A stretch of 35,181 bases of DNA from ATZT02 sp964655115. Lineage in GTDB: Bacteria > Actinomycetota > Actinomycetes > S36-B12 > UBA5976. The position numbers and the translations under genes are program-made. This document shows, piece by piece, positions 17,528 to 24,916 of this stretch. The notes below the pieces were generated by a model. The model saw nothing but the letters and a program-made list of their open reading frames with translations, made no database searches and was not told the origin of the DNA. The stretch is from the NCBI GenBank assembly GCA_964655115.1, contig CAZZKM010000012.1, positions 1 to 35,181 on the forward strand, given 5' to 3'. The number at the start of each line of letters is the position of its first letter. The first letter of the stretch is position 1.

Positions 17528-19075
17528 TTGGAATCAAGACAGCATCACTTGAATAACCTCAAAGATAAAAACTTTCAAGTCGCAATAGTTGGGGCAGGAA
17601 TTAATGGAGCTGTTTCTGCTGCAGCACTCGCTGCCGGCGGAGTAAAAGTTGCTTTGATTGATCGAGGTGACTTTGCAGGAGTCACAAGTCAAGAATCCTC
17701 CAACATGGTTTGGGGTGGAATTAAATATTTACAAACTTACGAAATTCCTTTGGTTTGGAATTTATGCGGATCAAGAAATCATTTATTAGATGCATTCCCA
17801 AATCGAATTAAAGCAATTTCATTTCTTGCAGCAATTGGTTCAACTGCACCATTTGGAAGATTTTTAGGGGCATTAGGAACAATTCTTTATTGGGCATTAG
17901 GAAGATTTAAAACAAAACCTCCTAAAGTTTATTCTCCAGAAGAAACTACAGAAGTAGAAAATTTAATTAACTCAAGCGGTTTAAATGGTGCCGTTCGTTA
18001 TGACGATGCGCTTTTAATTGACAATGACGCACGATTTGTCTGGGATTTTGTAAAGAACGCAAAAGACCACGGAGCAGTGATTGCCAATTATGTTTCAATG
18101 ATTCATGCAAAAAATGAAGATGGAAAATGGAAATTATTTTTAAATGACGAATTAACAAACCAAGAAATGCAAATAAAAGCTGATGTTGTGATAAATGCAG
18201 GTGGACCTTTTGGAAAAGATTTGACTTCTAAATTTCATGATCAAACAGTGCATCAATTAGCTTTATCAAAAGGAATACATTTAGTGGTGCCTAAATTAAC
18301 AACAAATAATCGGGTACTTGCATTTTTTGACGATAAAGGCAGATTGTTTTATGTAATTCCTATGCAAGATAGAAGTGTCATCGGTACAACAGACACAAGA
18401 GTCGAAAATCCAGTAAGTGAAGTTACAGATGAAGACAGAGACTTTGTTTTAGAACAAGCTAATCGTTGTTTAAATTTAGTGAAACCTCTAACAAAAGATG
18501 ACATTATTTCAGAAAGATGTGGCGTTAGACCATTAGTAGTAAAAGGTAAAAAAGATGTGTCAAAAATTGAATGGACTGCTCTTTCAAGAAAACATGAAAT
18601 TGAGGTAAACAAAAAAACAAAAATTATTACAATTTTTGGTGGTAAGTTAACCGATTGTGTAAATGTGGGAGAAGAAATTGTTGACTTTGTCAGAAAACTT
18701 GGGGTTTCAATTCCCAAAGTAAAAAAATGGTACGGCGAAGATGATCAAAAAATATTTAACACATTTGAATCAGAATTTAAACAACTTATTGGGATAACTG
18801 AAAACGATATTGAAGTAATTGCTCCCGCAATTTGGAGAAGACATGGAAATGAGTCATTTCATATATTAGAAATAATGAAACAAGATCCACAAAATAGGGC
18901 AAGAATTTTTCCAGAACTTGATCTAACTTATGCAGAAACTCTATTTATAGCTCAAAATGAAATGGTACAAAAACCAGAGGATTTATGGCGCAGAAGAACG
19001 GCAATCTCACTATTGAGAACAAAAGAAGAAATGGCACAGAACCCTTTAATTCAGCGAATAAATTCCTTAATTTAA
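17528..19075 (+). CDS. glpD: FAD-dependent glycerol-3-phosphate dehydrogenase
   Basis: This 515-residue flavoenzyme oxidises glycerol-3-phosphate to dihydroxyacetone phosphate at the membrane, passing electrons to quinone. The FAD-binding G22-A-G-I-N-G starts the Rossmann fold. S-S-N-M-V-W-G-G-I-K-Y-L-Q is the flavin-contact segment, and V-I-N-A-G-G-P-F-G and V-I-G-T-T-D-T-R are family landmarks. A C-terminal DAO-C-like helical domain ends with E-D-L-W-R-R-R-T-A. The TTG start at 17528 is supported by GAGG five bases upstream; no ATG is near. It has its own promoter and is separated by 47 bp from cdd. No glpF or glpK is in the window. Confidence 0.9.
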   Translation: MESRQHHLNNLKDKNFQVAIVGAGINGAVSAAALAAGGVKVALIDRGDFAGVTSQESSNMVWGGIKYLQTYEIPLVWNLCGSRNHLLDAFPNRIKAISFLAAIGSTAPFGRFLGALGTILYWALGRFKTKPPKVYSPEETTEVENLINSSGLNGAVRYDDALLIDNDARFVWDFVKNAKDHGAVIANYVSMIHAKNEDGKWKLFLNDELTNQEMQIKADVVINAGGPFGKDLTSKFHDQTVHQLALSKGIHLVVPKLTTNNRVLAFFDDKGRLFYVIPMQDRSVIGTTDTRVENPVSEVTDEDRDFVLEQANRCLNLVKPLTKDDIISERCGVRPLVVKGKKDVSKIEWTALSRKHEIEVNKKTKIITIFGGKLTDCVNVGEEIVDFVRKLGVSIPKVKKWYGEDDQKIFNTFESEFKQLIGITENDIEVIAPAIWRRHGNESFHILEIMKQDPQNRARIFPELDLTYAETLFIAQNEMVQKPEDLWRRRTAISLLRTKEEMAQNPLIQRINSLI

Positions 19076-19094
19076 GTATTGAGTGTTAATTTCT

Positions 19095-19117
19095 AATCCA
19101 AAGAGCGTAGTCTTGGA
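19095..19117 (+). promoter_or_regulatory. Dyad overlapping a candidate -10 box before cdd
   Basis: Arms ATCCAA and TTGGAT flank 11 bases that contain TAGTCT (19108-19113), a TANNNT-type -10 box 9 nt before the cdd ATG. The arrangement could be an operator over a promoter. There is no U-tract, so a terminator for glpD is less likely. It shares AGCGTAGTSTT with the bmpA upstream region. Confidence 0.3.
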
Positions 19118-19122
19118 TAACT

Positions 19123-19518
19123 ATGACAAATATCGACTGGCAGTTATTAAGAAGTGAAGCAAAGAAAGCGCAACAAAATGCTTATGCCAGTTATTCAAAT
19201 TTTCCAGTTGGTGCAGCAGCTTTAGTTGATGACGGAAGAATTGTTACTGGATGCAATGTTGAAAATGCATCATATGGTTTGACTCTTTGTGCTGAATGTG
19301 GTTTGGTTTCCCAACTTGCCTTAACTGGTGGGGGAAGACTAATTGCATTTTCTTGTGTTGGTCCAGAACCAGGAATTTTATTACCATGTGGCAGATGTAG
19401 ACAATTACTTCAAGAACATGGTGGAAGTGATTTATTAATTGACCATAATGATGGACCAAAAAAATTAAGCGTTTTACTACCTGACGCATTTGATGGAAGT
19501 AACTTACATAAAAAATGA
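19123..19518 (+). CDS. cdd: Cytidine deaminase
   Basis: This 131-residue homotetramer-type cytidine deaminase converts cytidine and deoxycytidine to uridine and deoxyuridine. The zinc ligands C56, C89 and C92, the proton shuttle E58 in C-A-E-C-G, and the P-C-G-R-C-R-Q motif are all present. The substrate-binding N-V-E-N-A-S-Y-G at 45-52 is intact. It is first in a tightly packed plus-strand row (cdd, phosphorylase, deaminase, SDR, deoA); its stop overlaps the next ATG in ATGA. No Shine-Dalgarno is seen. Confidence 0.95.
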   Translation: MTNIDWQLLRSEAKKAQQNAYASYSNFPVGAAALVDDGRIVTGCNVENASYGLTLCAECGLVSQLALTGGGRLIAFSCVGPEPGILLPCGRCRQLLQEHGGSDLLIDHNDGPKKLSVLLPDAFDGSNLHKK

Positions 19519-20258
19519 AATCACCTTTAGGAATCATCGCAGGTACTGGTTTTTATTCACTTTCTCCATTAGAAAATAGTGAAGTAAAAATTATTGAGAC
19601 CAAATATGGTTCTGCCCAAGTCACTGCAGGTACTTGGCATGGTCGTAAAACATATTTTTTAACAAGACATGGAGTAAAACATTCTGTCCCACCACATAAA
19701 ATAAATTACCGAGCAAACATTCAAGCTTTATGCGATTTAGGTGTCCAGGAAATTTTGGCAGTAAATGTCTGTGGTGGGCTTGATGATCAAGTTCCTGTTG
19801 GTGGATTTCAAGTTGTTGATGATTTTATTGATTTTACAAAAAATAGAGTTTTGACCTTCTTTGATGGAGATGAAGGTGTTAACCACGTTGACATGAATGA
19901 ACCATATGATCAAAATTTAAGAAAAGTCTTATTGCAAGCAGGAAGAAATTTAAATATTAATATTTCTGATGGAGGAATCTACGGCGGTTTTGAAGGGCCA
20001 AGATTTGAAACTAAAGCTGAAATTCAAATGGCAAAACAATTTGGAGTCTCCATGGTTGGCATGACTGGAGTTCCAGAAGTTGTTTTGGCAGTCGAAAAAG
20101 GTTTAAAGTATGCAGCAATTTGTATTGTGGCAAATCCTGGAGCAGGTTTAAGTAAAGAAATAATCACTATGGAAGATGTTCAAAAAGTTGTCTCAGATTC
20201 AGCTAAAGCAGTAGTAAAGATACTGGATGAAGCGACTAAAATTTTGGCAGATAACTAA
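19515..20258 (+). CDS. MTAP/PNP-family phosphorylase, probably 5'-methylthioinosine or 6-oxopurine nucleoside specific
   Basis: This 247-residue protein of the MTAP branch of trimeric purine nucleoside phosphorylases has G-T-G-F-Y at the phosphate site, R-H-G, P-P-H-K-I-N-Y-R, G-P-R-F-E-T and V-G-M-T-G-V-P-E. At the base-recognition position it has N207 in V-A-N-P-G-A-G, where adenine-specific MTAPs carry Asp (T-D-Y-D). Asn there goes with 6-oxopurines in PNPs. The gene directly downstream is an MTA/SAH-type deaminase, which would supply methylthioinosine. I therefore infer an MTI phosphorylase or a second inosine/guanosine phosphorylase. It is coupled to cdd by ATGA and touches the deaminase start. 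Confidence 0.85.
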   Translation: MKSPLGIIAGTGFYSLSPLENSEVKIIETKYGSAQVTAGTWHGRKTYFLTRHGVKHSVPPHKINYRANIQALCDLGVQEILAVNVCGGLDDQVPVGGFQVVDDFIDFTKNRVLTFFDGDEGVNHVDMNEPYDQNLRKVLLQAGRNLNINISDGGIYGGFEGPRFETKAEIQMAKQFGVSMVGMTGVPEVVLAVEKGLKYAAICIVANPGAGLSKEIITMEDVQKVVSDSAKAVVKILDEATKILADN

Positions 20259-21566
20259 ATGACTCAAAAAGGTGATTTACTTTTAAACAATATTCAAATA
20301 GCGATTACAGTAAATCAAAAATCTGAAATTTTAAAAAATGTAAGCATCCTAATTAAAGAGAAAAAAATAGTTAACATTATTTCATCTAATGAAATTGGCT
20401 CAGTTGAGTCTGAAAAAATAATCGATTGTTCACATCACTTAGTTATGCCGGGTTTGATTAATACTCACACCCACACTCCAATGACTCTGTTACGCGGTAT
20501 TGCTGAAGATGTTGATTTACAAGGATTTTTAGAAAAAGTTTGGGCTGAAGAAGCAAGAATTATGAACGAAAAAGGAACTTACATTGGAGCAAAATTAGGT
20601 GCTTTAGAAGCTTTGCTTAGTGGAACAACTTGCACATTAGATATGTATTTACATCCACATATGGCACATAAAGGAGCCGTTGAAGTTGGTTTAAGGCATG
20701 CAATCGGTCCAGTATTTTTTGATTTCGCAGGCCCTGATGGCTTGAACTGGGATAAAAGAATTGAATATTTAAAAAATTGGAAAAAAGTTATTGAGGAAAT
20801 AGGTGGGCCATACATTCCACTAGTTGCTCAACCACATTCAACTTATACAGTTTCTTCAGAAAATTTAGCGCAAGTGGCAAGGATTTCTCAAGAAATCGGA
20901 GCAATTTTTAATACTCATATTTCCGAAAATCAAAAAGAAAATGATGACGTATTTGCCAAATATCAGAAATCTCCCACAAAAGTACTTGCTGATATCAACG
21001 CATTAGATAATGCAGTTTTTGCTCACGCAGTTAAATTAAACGATGACGATAGAGAAATAATTAATAAAAATAAAGTTAGTTTATGTCATTGTCCAGGATC
21101 AAATTTAAAGCTTGCCAGTGGTGCATTTGAGTGGAAGAAAGCAAAAGATAAAGATATAAATGTTTCTTTAGGAACAGATGGTTGTTCAACAAGTAATGAT
21201 TTAGACATGTTTAACGTCATGAGACAAGCTGCAAATTTAGCAAAATTAATAAATCAAGATCCTGCTGCTATTTCTGTAGCAGAAGTTGTAAGAGCTGCAA
21301 CTATAAATGGGGCAAAAACTTTGGGCTTACAAGATCGAATAGGAAGTATAGAAGTTGGAAAAGAAGCAGATTTAATCGTTTTAGATTTAGATCAGCCTCA
21401 TTTAGTTCCTGTAGGTGATCCTCATGCTTTGATTGTGTATGCAGCTGGAAGATCTGATGTGGTGCATGTTTTAGTAGCAGGAGATCCAGTTGTGGTAGAT
21501 AGAGTGCCTACAAAAGTTGATAAAGATTTTGTGTTGAATGAAGCAAGAAGCCATATTGCAAAATGA
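20259..21566 (+). CDS. Amidohydrolase: 5'-methylthioadenosine/S-adenosylhomocysteine deaminase type
   Basis: This 435-residue metal-dependent amidohydrolase belongs to the SsnA/TrzN/MtaD group. Zinc ligands are H70 and H72 (P-G-L-I-N-T-H-T-H-T-P), H220 (N-T-H-I-S-E), H256 or its near neighbour, and D307 (L-G-T-D-G-C). The stretch H-C-P-G-S-N-L-K-L-A-S-G is a strong marker of MTA/SAH and related nucleoside deaminases. The flanking beta-sandwich ends in I-V-L-D-L-D-Q-P-H-L-V-P. Products would be methylthioinosine or S-inosylhomocysteine. Guanine or another aminohydrolase substrate remains possible. It lies flush behind the phosphorylase gene and overlaps the SDR by ATGA. Confidence 0.85.
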   Translation: MTQKGDLLLNNIQIAITVNQKSEILKNVSILIKEKKIVNIISSNEIGSVESEKIIDCSHHLVMPGLINTHTHTPMTLLRGIAEDVDLQGFLEKVWAEEARIMNEKGTYIGAKLGALEALLSGTTCTLDMYLHPHMAHKGAVEVGLRHAIGPVFFDFAGPDGLNWDKRIEYLKNWKKVIEEIGGPYIPLVAQPHSTYTVSSENLAQVARISQEIGAIFNTHISENQKENDDVFAKYQKSPTKVLADINALDNAVFAHAVKLNDDDREIINKNKVSLCHCPGSNLKLASGAFEWKKAKDKDINVSLGTDGCSTSNDLDMFNVMRQAANLAKLINQDPAAISVAEVVRAATINGAKTLGLQDRIGSIEVGKEADLIVLDLDQPHLVPVGDPHALIVYAAGRSDVVHVLVAGDPVVVDRVPTKVDKDFVLNEARSHIAK

Positions 21567-22315
21567 AAAAATTTCAAAATAAAACAGCACTAGTTACAGG
21601 GGCTACTTCTGGAATAGGTAAAGAAATTTGCACCGAATTAGCAGAAAATGGTGCAAATATTGTTATTCACTTCAATAAAAACAAAAAAGAAGCCGAACTT
21701 TTAGTAACAAGCATAAAAGCTTTAAATGTTGAAGTGTATTTGATTCAAGAAGATTTCTCTCAAGGTGATTTAGATGAGGTTTGTGGAAAATTTATTAAAA
21801 AAATAATTTCAGAATTTAAAACTATTGACTTTTTAGTAAATAATGCAGCCAATCAATCACTAGATCCGCTTGATCCAATGGATGAAATTATTTTGAATTC
21901 CATAATGATGACAAATGTTTTTGCACCGCAAGCTTTAGTCAAAGCTTGTCTTGATCAATTTCCTGAAAATTCTGCAATTGTTAATATAACTTCAATTGAA
22001 GCAAATTTTCCATTTCCAAATCATTCGTTATATGCAGCAAGTAAAGCAGCTCTTACTCGCTATACCGAACTTGCCGCAATTGAATTAGCTGATATAAAAG
22101 TTAGATGTAATGCAGTTGCACCAGGGCTTGTGTATCGAGATGGATTAGAAAAATCTTGGCCAGAAGGTTTAAAAAACTGGAACGAAAAGTCTCCTATAAA
22201 AAGGCCAGTCACTGCAAATGAAGTTGCAAAAACTGTTTCGTTTCTTCTAAGTAATGATGCATCCGGAATAACAGGAGTCTCTGTTACCGTTGATGGTGGT
22301 TGGAGTGTGGCATGA
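21563..22315 (+). CDS. Short-chain dehydrogenase/reductase of unassigned substrate
   Basis: This 250-residue classical SDR has the cofactor motif T-G-A-T-S-G-I-G near residue 10, the N-N-A-A motif, and the catalytic set S144, Y157 and K161 (Y-A-A-S-K). The C-terminal V-T-V-D-G-G-W is standard. After the second strand there is no acidic residue at the usual NAD position (H-F-N-K-N-K-K), which hints at NADP. It is translationally coupled on both sides (ATGA with the deaminase and with deoA), so it should serve nucleoside metabolism. A sugar or deoxysugar oxidoreductase is a guess. The usual annotation, FabG-like, would be misleading here. Confidence 0.85.
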   Translation: MKKFQNKTALVTGATSGIGKEICTELAENGANIVIHFNKNKKEAELLVTSIKALNVEVYLIQEDFSQGDLDEVCGKFIKKIISEFKTIDFLVNNAANQSLDPLDPMDEIILNSIMMTNVFAPQALVKACLDQFPENSAIVNITSIEANFPFPNHSLYAASKAALTRYTELAAIELADIKVRCNAVAPGLVYRDGLEKSWPEGLKNWNEKSPIKRPVTANEVAKTVSFLLSNDASGITGVSVTVDGGWSVA

Positions 22316-23580
22316 ATTTTCAAGATTTGATTTACACCAAACGCGATGGTGGAGTTTTAAGAGCAGATCAAATTCGCTGGTTTATTGAAAAATTTACAAA
22401 AAATGAAATTCCAGATGAACAAGCCGGTTCTTTTCTCATGGCGGTTTTCTTTCAAGGATTAAATAAAGAAGAACTCAATGTTTGGACAGATGCCATGATA
22501 AAAAGTGGCGAAAAATTAGATTTATCAAAAGTAGGAAAACCAACTGTTGATAAACACTCCACGGGCGGTGTGGGAGATAAAATTTCGCTGCCACTTTGTC
22601 CACTAGTTGCTTCTTTTGGAGCTGCAGTTCCGCAATTATCTGGAAGAGGATTAGGAACTTTTGGTGGAACTTTAGACAAAATGGAATCTGTATCTGGTTT
22701 TAATATTTCTTTAAGTAATGAACAAATGATAAATCAATTAAAAAATGTAGGAGTTTTTATTACCGCAGCAGGTGTAGGACTGGCTCCTGCAGATAGAAAA
22801 ATGTATTCGTTTCGAGATGTAATTGGTGCTGTGGAATGTATTCCTTTAATCGCTTCATCAATCATGAGTAAAAAAATTGCAGAGGGAACTCAAAGTTTAG
22901 TTCTAGATGTTAAAGCAGGTCGAGGTGCTTTTATGAAAGATTTTTCAAAAGCTAAACAATTAGCCGAAACAATGGTTGAAATTGGAAATAATGCTGGTGT
23001 AAAAACGGTTGCACTTATAACTCAAATGGAAACACCTCTTGGTAATGCTGTGGGAAATGCATTAGAAGTTAGCGAAGCAATTGATGTGTTAAATGGTAAA
23101 GGTCCAAGCGATGTCATTGAAATCACTTTGGCACTCGCTAAGGAAATGTTAAATCTTGCAGGCATTGATAAAGATCCTGCTCAAGGATTAAAAGATGGAT
23201 CTGCATTTAATATTTGGAAAAACATGATTAAAGCTCAAGGTGGAAATCCTGATGCAGAAATTCCAGTAGCTAAGAAAAAAGAATTAGTGTTATCAAAACA
23301 AAGTGGTTACATCACTGATCTGAATGCATATGCAATTGGATTATCGGCTTGGAGATTGGGTGCAGGTAGAGCTAAAAAAGAAGACGCTGTTTCAAAAACG
23401 GCAGGAATTATTTGCTTGGCCAAAGAAGGCGATTATGTTGAAAAAGGCCAACCTGTTTTGGAATTACATATTGATGACGAAACTAGGCTAAGTTCAGCGC
23501 AGGATGCACTAATTAATGCTTTTGAAATTGGTTCAGAACCTAAAGAAAAACGAAAAATGGTCTTAGAACGTATCTCTTGA
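22312..23580 (+). CDS. deoA: Thymidine (pyrimidine-nucleoside) phosphorylase
   Basis: This 422-residue enzyme cleaves thymidine or (deoxy)uridine with phosphate. The phosphate site D-K81-H82-S83-T-G-G is intact, as are the base-contact residues in F-R-D-V and I-A-S-S-I-M-S-K-K. A helical N-terminal domain (1-65), a large alpha/beta domain and a C-terminal PYNP domain (about 340-422) are present. The signature S-G-R-G-L-G-x-x-G-G-T-L-D-K reads T116-F117 where most relatives have His-Thr. The ATG at 22312 overlaps the SDR stop in ATGA, which favours it over the in-frame TTG at 22300. It ends a five-gene coupled row. Confidence 0.93.
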   Translation: MNFQDLIYTKRDGGVLRADQIRWFIEKFTKNEIPDEQAGSFLMAVFFQGLNKEELNVWTDAMIKSGEKLDLSKVGKPTVDKHSTGGVGDKISLPLCPLVASFGAAVPQLSGRGLGTFGGTLDKMESVSGFNISLSNEQMINQLKNVGVFITAAGVGLAPADRKMYSFRDVIGAVECIPLIASSIMSKKIAEGTQSLVLDVKAGRGAFMKDFSKAKQLAETMVEIGNNAGVKTVALITQMETPLGNAVGNALEVSEAIDVLNGKGPSDVIEITLALAKEMLNLAGIDKDPAQGLKDGSAFNIWKNMIKAQGGNPDAEIPVAKKKELVLSKQSGYITDLNAYAIGLSAWRLGAGRAKKEDAVSKTAGIICLAKEGDYVEKGQPVLELHIDDETRLSSAQDALINAFEIGSEPKEKRKMVLERIS

Positions 23581-23586
23581 AACTCT

Positions 23587-23603
23587 TGTTAACATTAGTA
23601 ACA
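23587..23603 (+). promoter_or_regulatory. Inverted repeat TGTTA-N7-TAACA downstream of deoA
   Basis: Perfect 5-bp arms lie about 75 bp upstream of the candidate bmpA -10 box. The arm sequence matches the outer half-sites of the E. coli DeoR palindrome TGTTAGAA-TTCTAACA, but spacing differs by one base and no regulator gene is in the window. This is a candidate operator only. Confidence 0.3.
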
Positions 23604-23651
23604 TTTGTTTCATAACGCTTTCATCACGTAATTTATTTCACCAGGATGTAT

Positions 23652-23681
23652 GGGTAAAAATTTATCCCTTTAGCGTAGTGT
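23652..23681 (+). promoter_or_regulatory. Candidate bmpA promoter with imperfect palindrome
   Basis: TAGTGT (23676-23681) fits the actinobacterial TANNNT -10 form. Just upstream GGGTAAAAATTTATCCC (23652-23668) is an imperfect palindrome with one bulge, covering the -35 position. The resulting leader of about 65-70 nt ends in the strong AAAGGAG ribosome-binding site of bmpA. The rest of the 174-bp spacer shows nothing else clear. Confidence 0.35.
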
Positions 23682-23754
23682 TTAAGCATCAGTCGTATTT
23701 TGCAACTGATTAAAAAGTTCCCACAAGGAATGACAACAAAAGGAGCAATACTAA

Positions 23755-24828
23755 ATGCAACGTATGCGCACGTTGGCAGGAATATCAATTCTTGCTTTAG
23801 TACTAGCAGCATGCAGCAGCGGAACATCAGATACAGCAGCAGAAGGTGGCATGGAAGAAACCACTGCAGCAGTTGCTGATGATTCAAACTGCGCAGCAGC
23901 TGAAAGTTTCTGTGTTGGTCTTGTAACTGACATTGGCAAGGTTGATGACAAGTCATTCAACCAATCTGCACATGAAGGTGCAATGGCAGCAGCAGCTGAA
24001 GTTGGCGGTTTCTATAAATATATTGAAACAACTGACACCAAAGACTATGCAGCAAACATGAAGCAATTCACCGATAAGTCATACGACGTAATTGTTACAG
24101 TCGGATTCTTAATGGCAGAAGCAACAGTTGTTGCAGCAAAAGAAAATCCAAACACTAAATTTATTGGTGTAGATCAATTCCAAGCTGAAGAAGTTGCAAA
24201 CCTAACAGGTTTGATTTTCCCTGAAGATCAAGCAGGTTATGCAGCAGGTTACTTAGCAGGATTATTAACCAAAACAAATAAACTTGGTCAAGTTCTAGGT
24301 CTAGAAATTGCACCAGTTCAAAAATTTGCTAAAGGTTTCGAAGCTGGAGCAAAAGCAGCTAACGCAAATGTAAGCGTTACAACTGTTTACCATCCACCTG
24401 CAGATAATGGTTTCGCTGATCCTGTTTGGGGTGCAGCAGAAGCTAAGAAGCAATTGTCACAAGGTGCCGACATTATTTTCGGTGCTGGTGGTGGAACCGG
24501 TAACGGTGCACTAATTGAAATTGCTAAAGCTGAAGGTGCAGGAACCTCAATCTTTTGTATCGGTGTTGACACTGATCAATGGGGAACAGTTCCAGAAGCA
24601 CAACCATGCTTAGTCACATCAGCAATGAAAGGTCTTGTTGAAGGAACTTCAGGACTTGTAAAAGCTGCATTTGATGGAAGCATTAAAGGTGGAAACTTCT
24701 TGGGAACCACCGGTTTAGCTGACTACCATGATTTAGCATCAGCAGTTCCTGCCGATGTTCAATCAAAGGTTGCTGAAGTTGTAGCTGGACTAAAAGATGG
24801 CTCAATTCAAACTGGTGTGACTCTCTAG
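23755..24828 (+). CDS. bmpA: Nucleoside-binding lipoprotein, BMP/PnrA family
   Basis: This 357-residue substrate-binding lipoprotein belongs to the basic membrane protein family, whose studied members bind purine nucleosides. The signal peptide ends in lipobox L-A-A-C with Cys 20, followed by a flexible Ser/Thr/Glu/Ala linker to about 45. Family landmarks are V-G-L-V-T-D-I-G-K-V-D-D-K-S-F-N-Q, F-P-E-D-Q-A-G-Y-A-A-G-Y-L-A-G and G-V-D-T-D-Q-W. AAAGGAG with an 8-nt spacer is the strongest Shine-Dalgarno in the window, and codon choice is more G/C-rich than in neighbours, both signs of high expression. A strong hairpin follows, separating it from the permease genes. Confidence 0.93.
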   Translation: MQRMRTLAGISILALVLAACSSGTSDTAAEGGMEETTAAVADDSNCAAAESFCVGLVTDIGKVDDKSFNQSAHEGAMAAAAEVGGFYKYIETTDTKDYAANMKQFTDKSYDVIVTVGFLMAEATVVAAKENPNTKFIGVDQFQAEEVANLTGLIFPEDQAGYAAGYLAGLLTKTNKLGQVLGLEIAPVQKFAKGFEAGAKAANANVSVTTVYHPPADNGFADPVWGAAEAKKQLSQGADIIFGAGGGTGNGALIEIAKAEGAGTSIFCIGVDTDQWGTVPEAQPCLVTSAMKGLVEGTSGLVKAAFDGSIKGGNFLGTTGLADYHDLASAVPADVQSKVAEVVAGLKDGSIQTGVTL

Positions 24829-24856
24829 TCAAATCAGTTAATTAGCGACAGAATGT

Positions 24857-24892
24857 AAGTGGGACGCAAGTTTTCTTGCGTCCCACTTTCTT
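24857..24892 (+). terminator. 14-bp hairpin with T-rich tail between bmpA and permease 1
   Basis: AAGTGGGACGCAAG pairs perfectly with CTTGCGTCCCACTT around a TTTT loop, followed by TTTCTT. This is the only strong rho-independent-type terminator in the window. It stands 28 bp after bmpA and 25 bp before the next start in the same operon, so it most likely terminates part of the transcripts and stabilises the bmpA mRNA end. Confidence 0.85.
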
Positions 24893-24916
24893 AAGTTACG
24901 AATGGAAAAGAATTAA

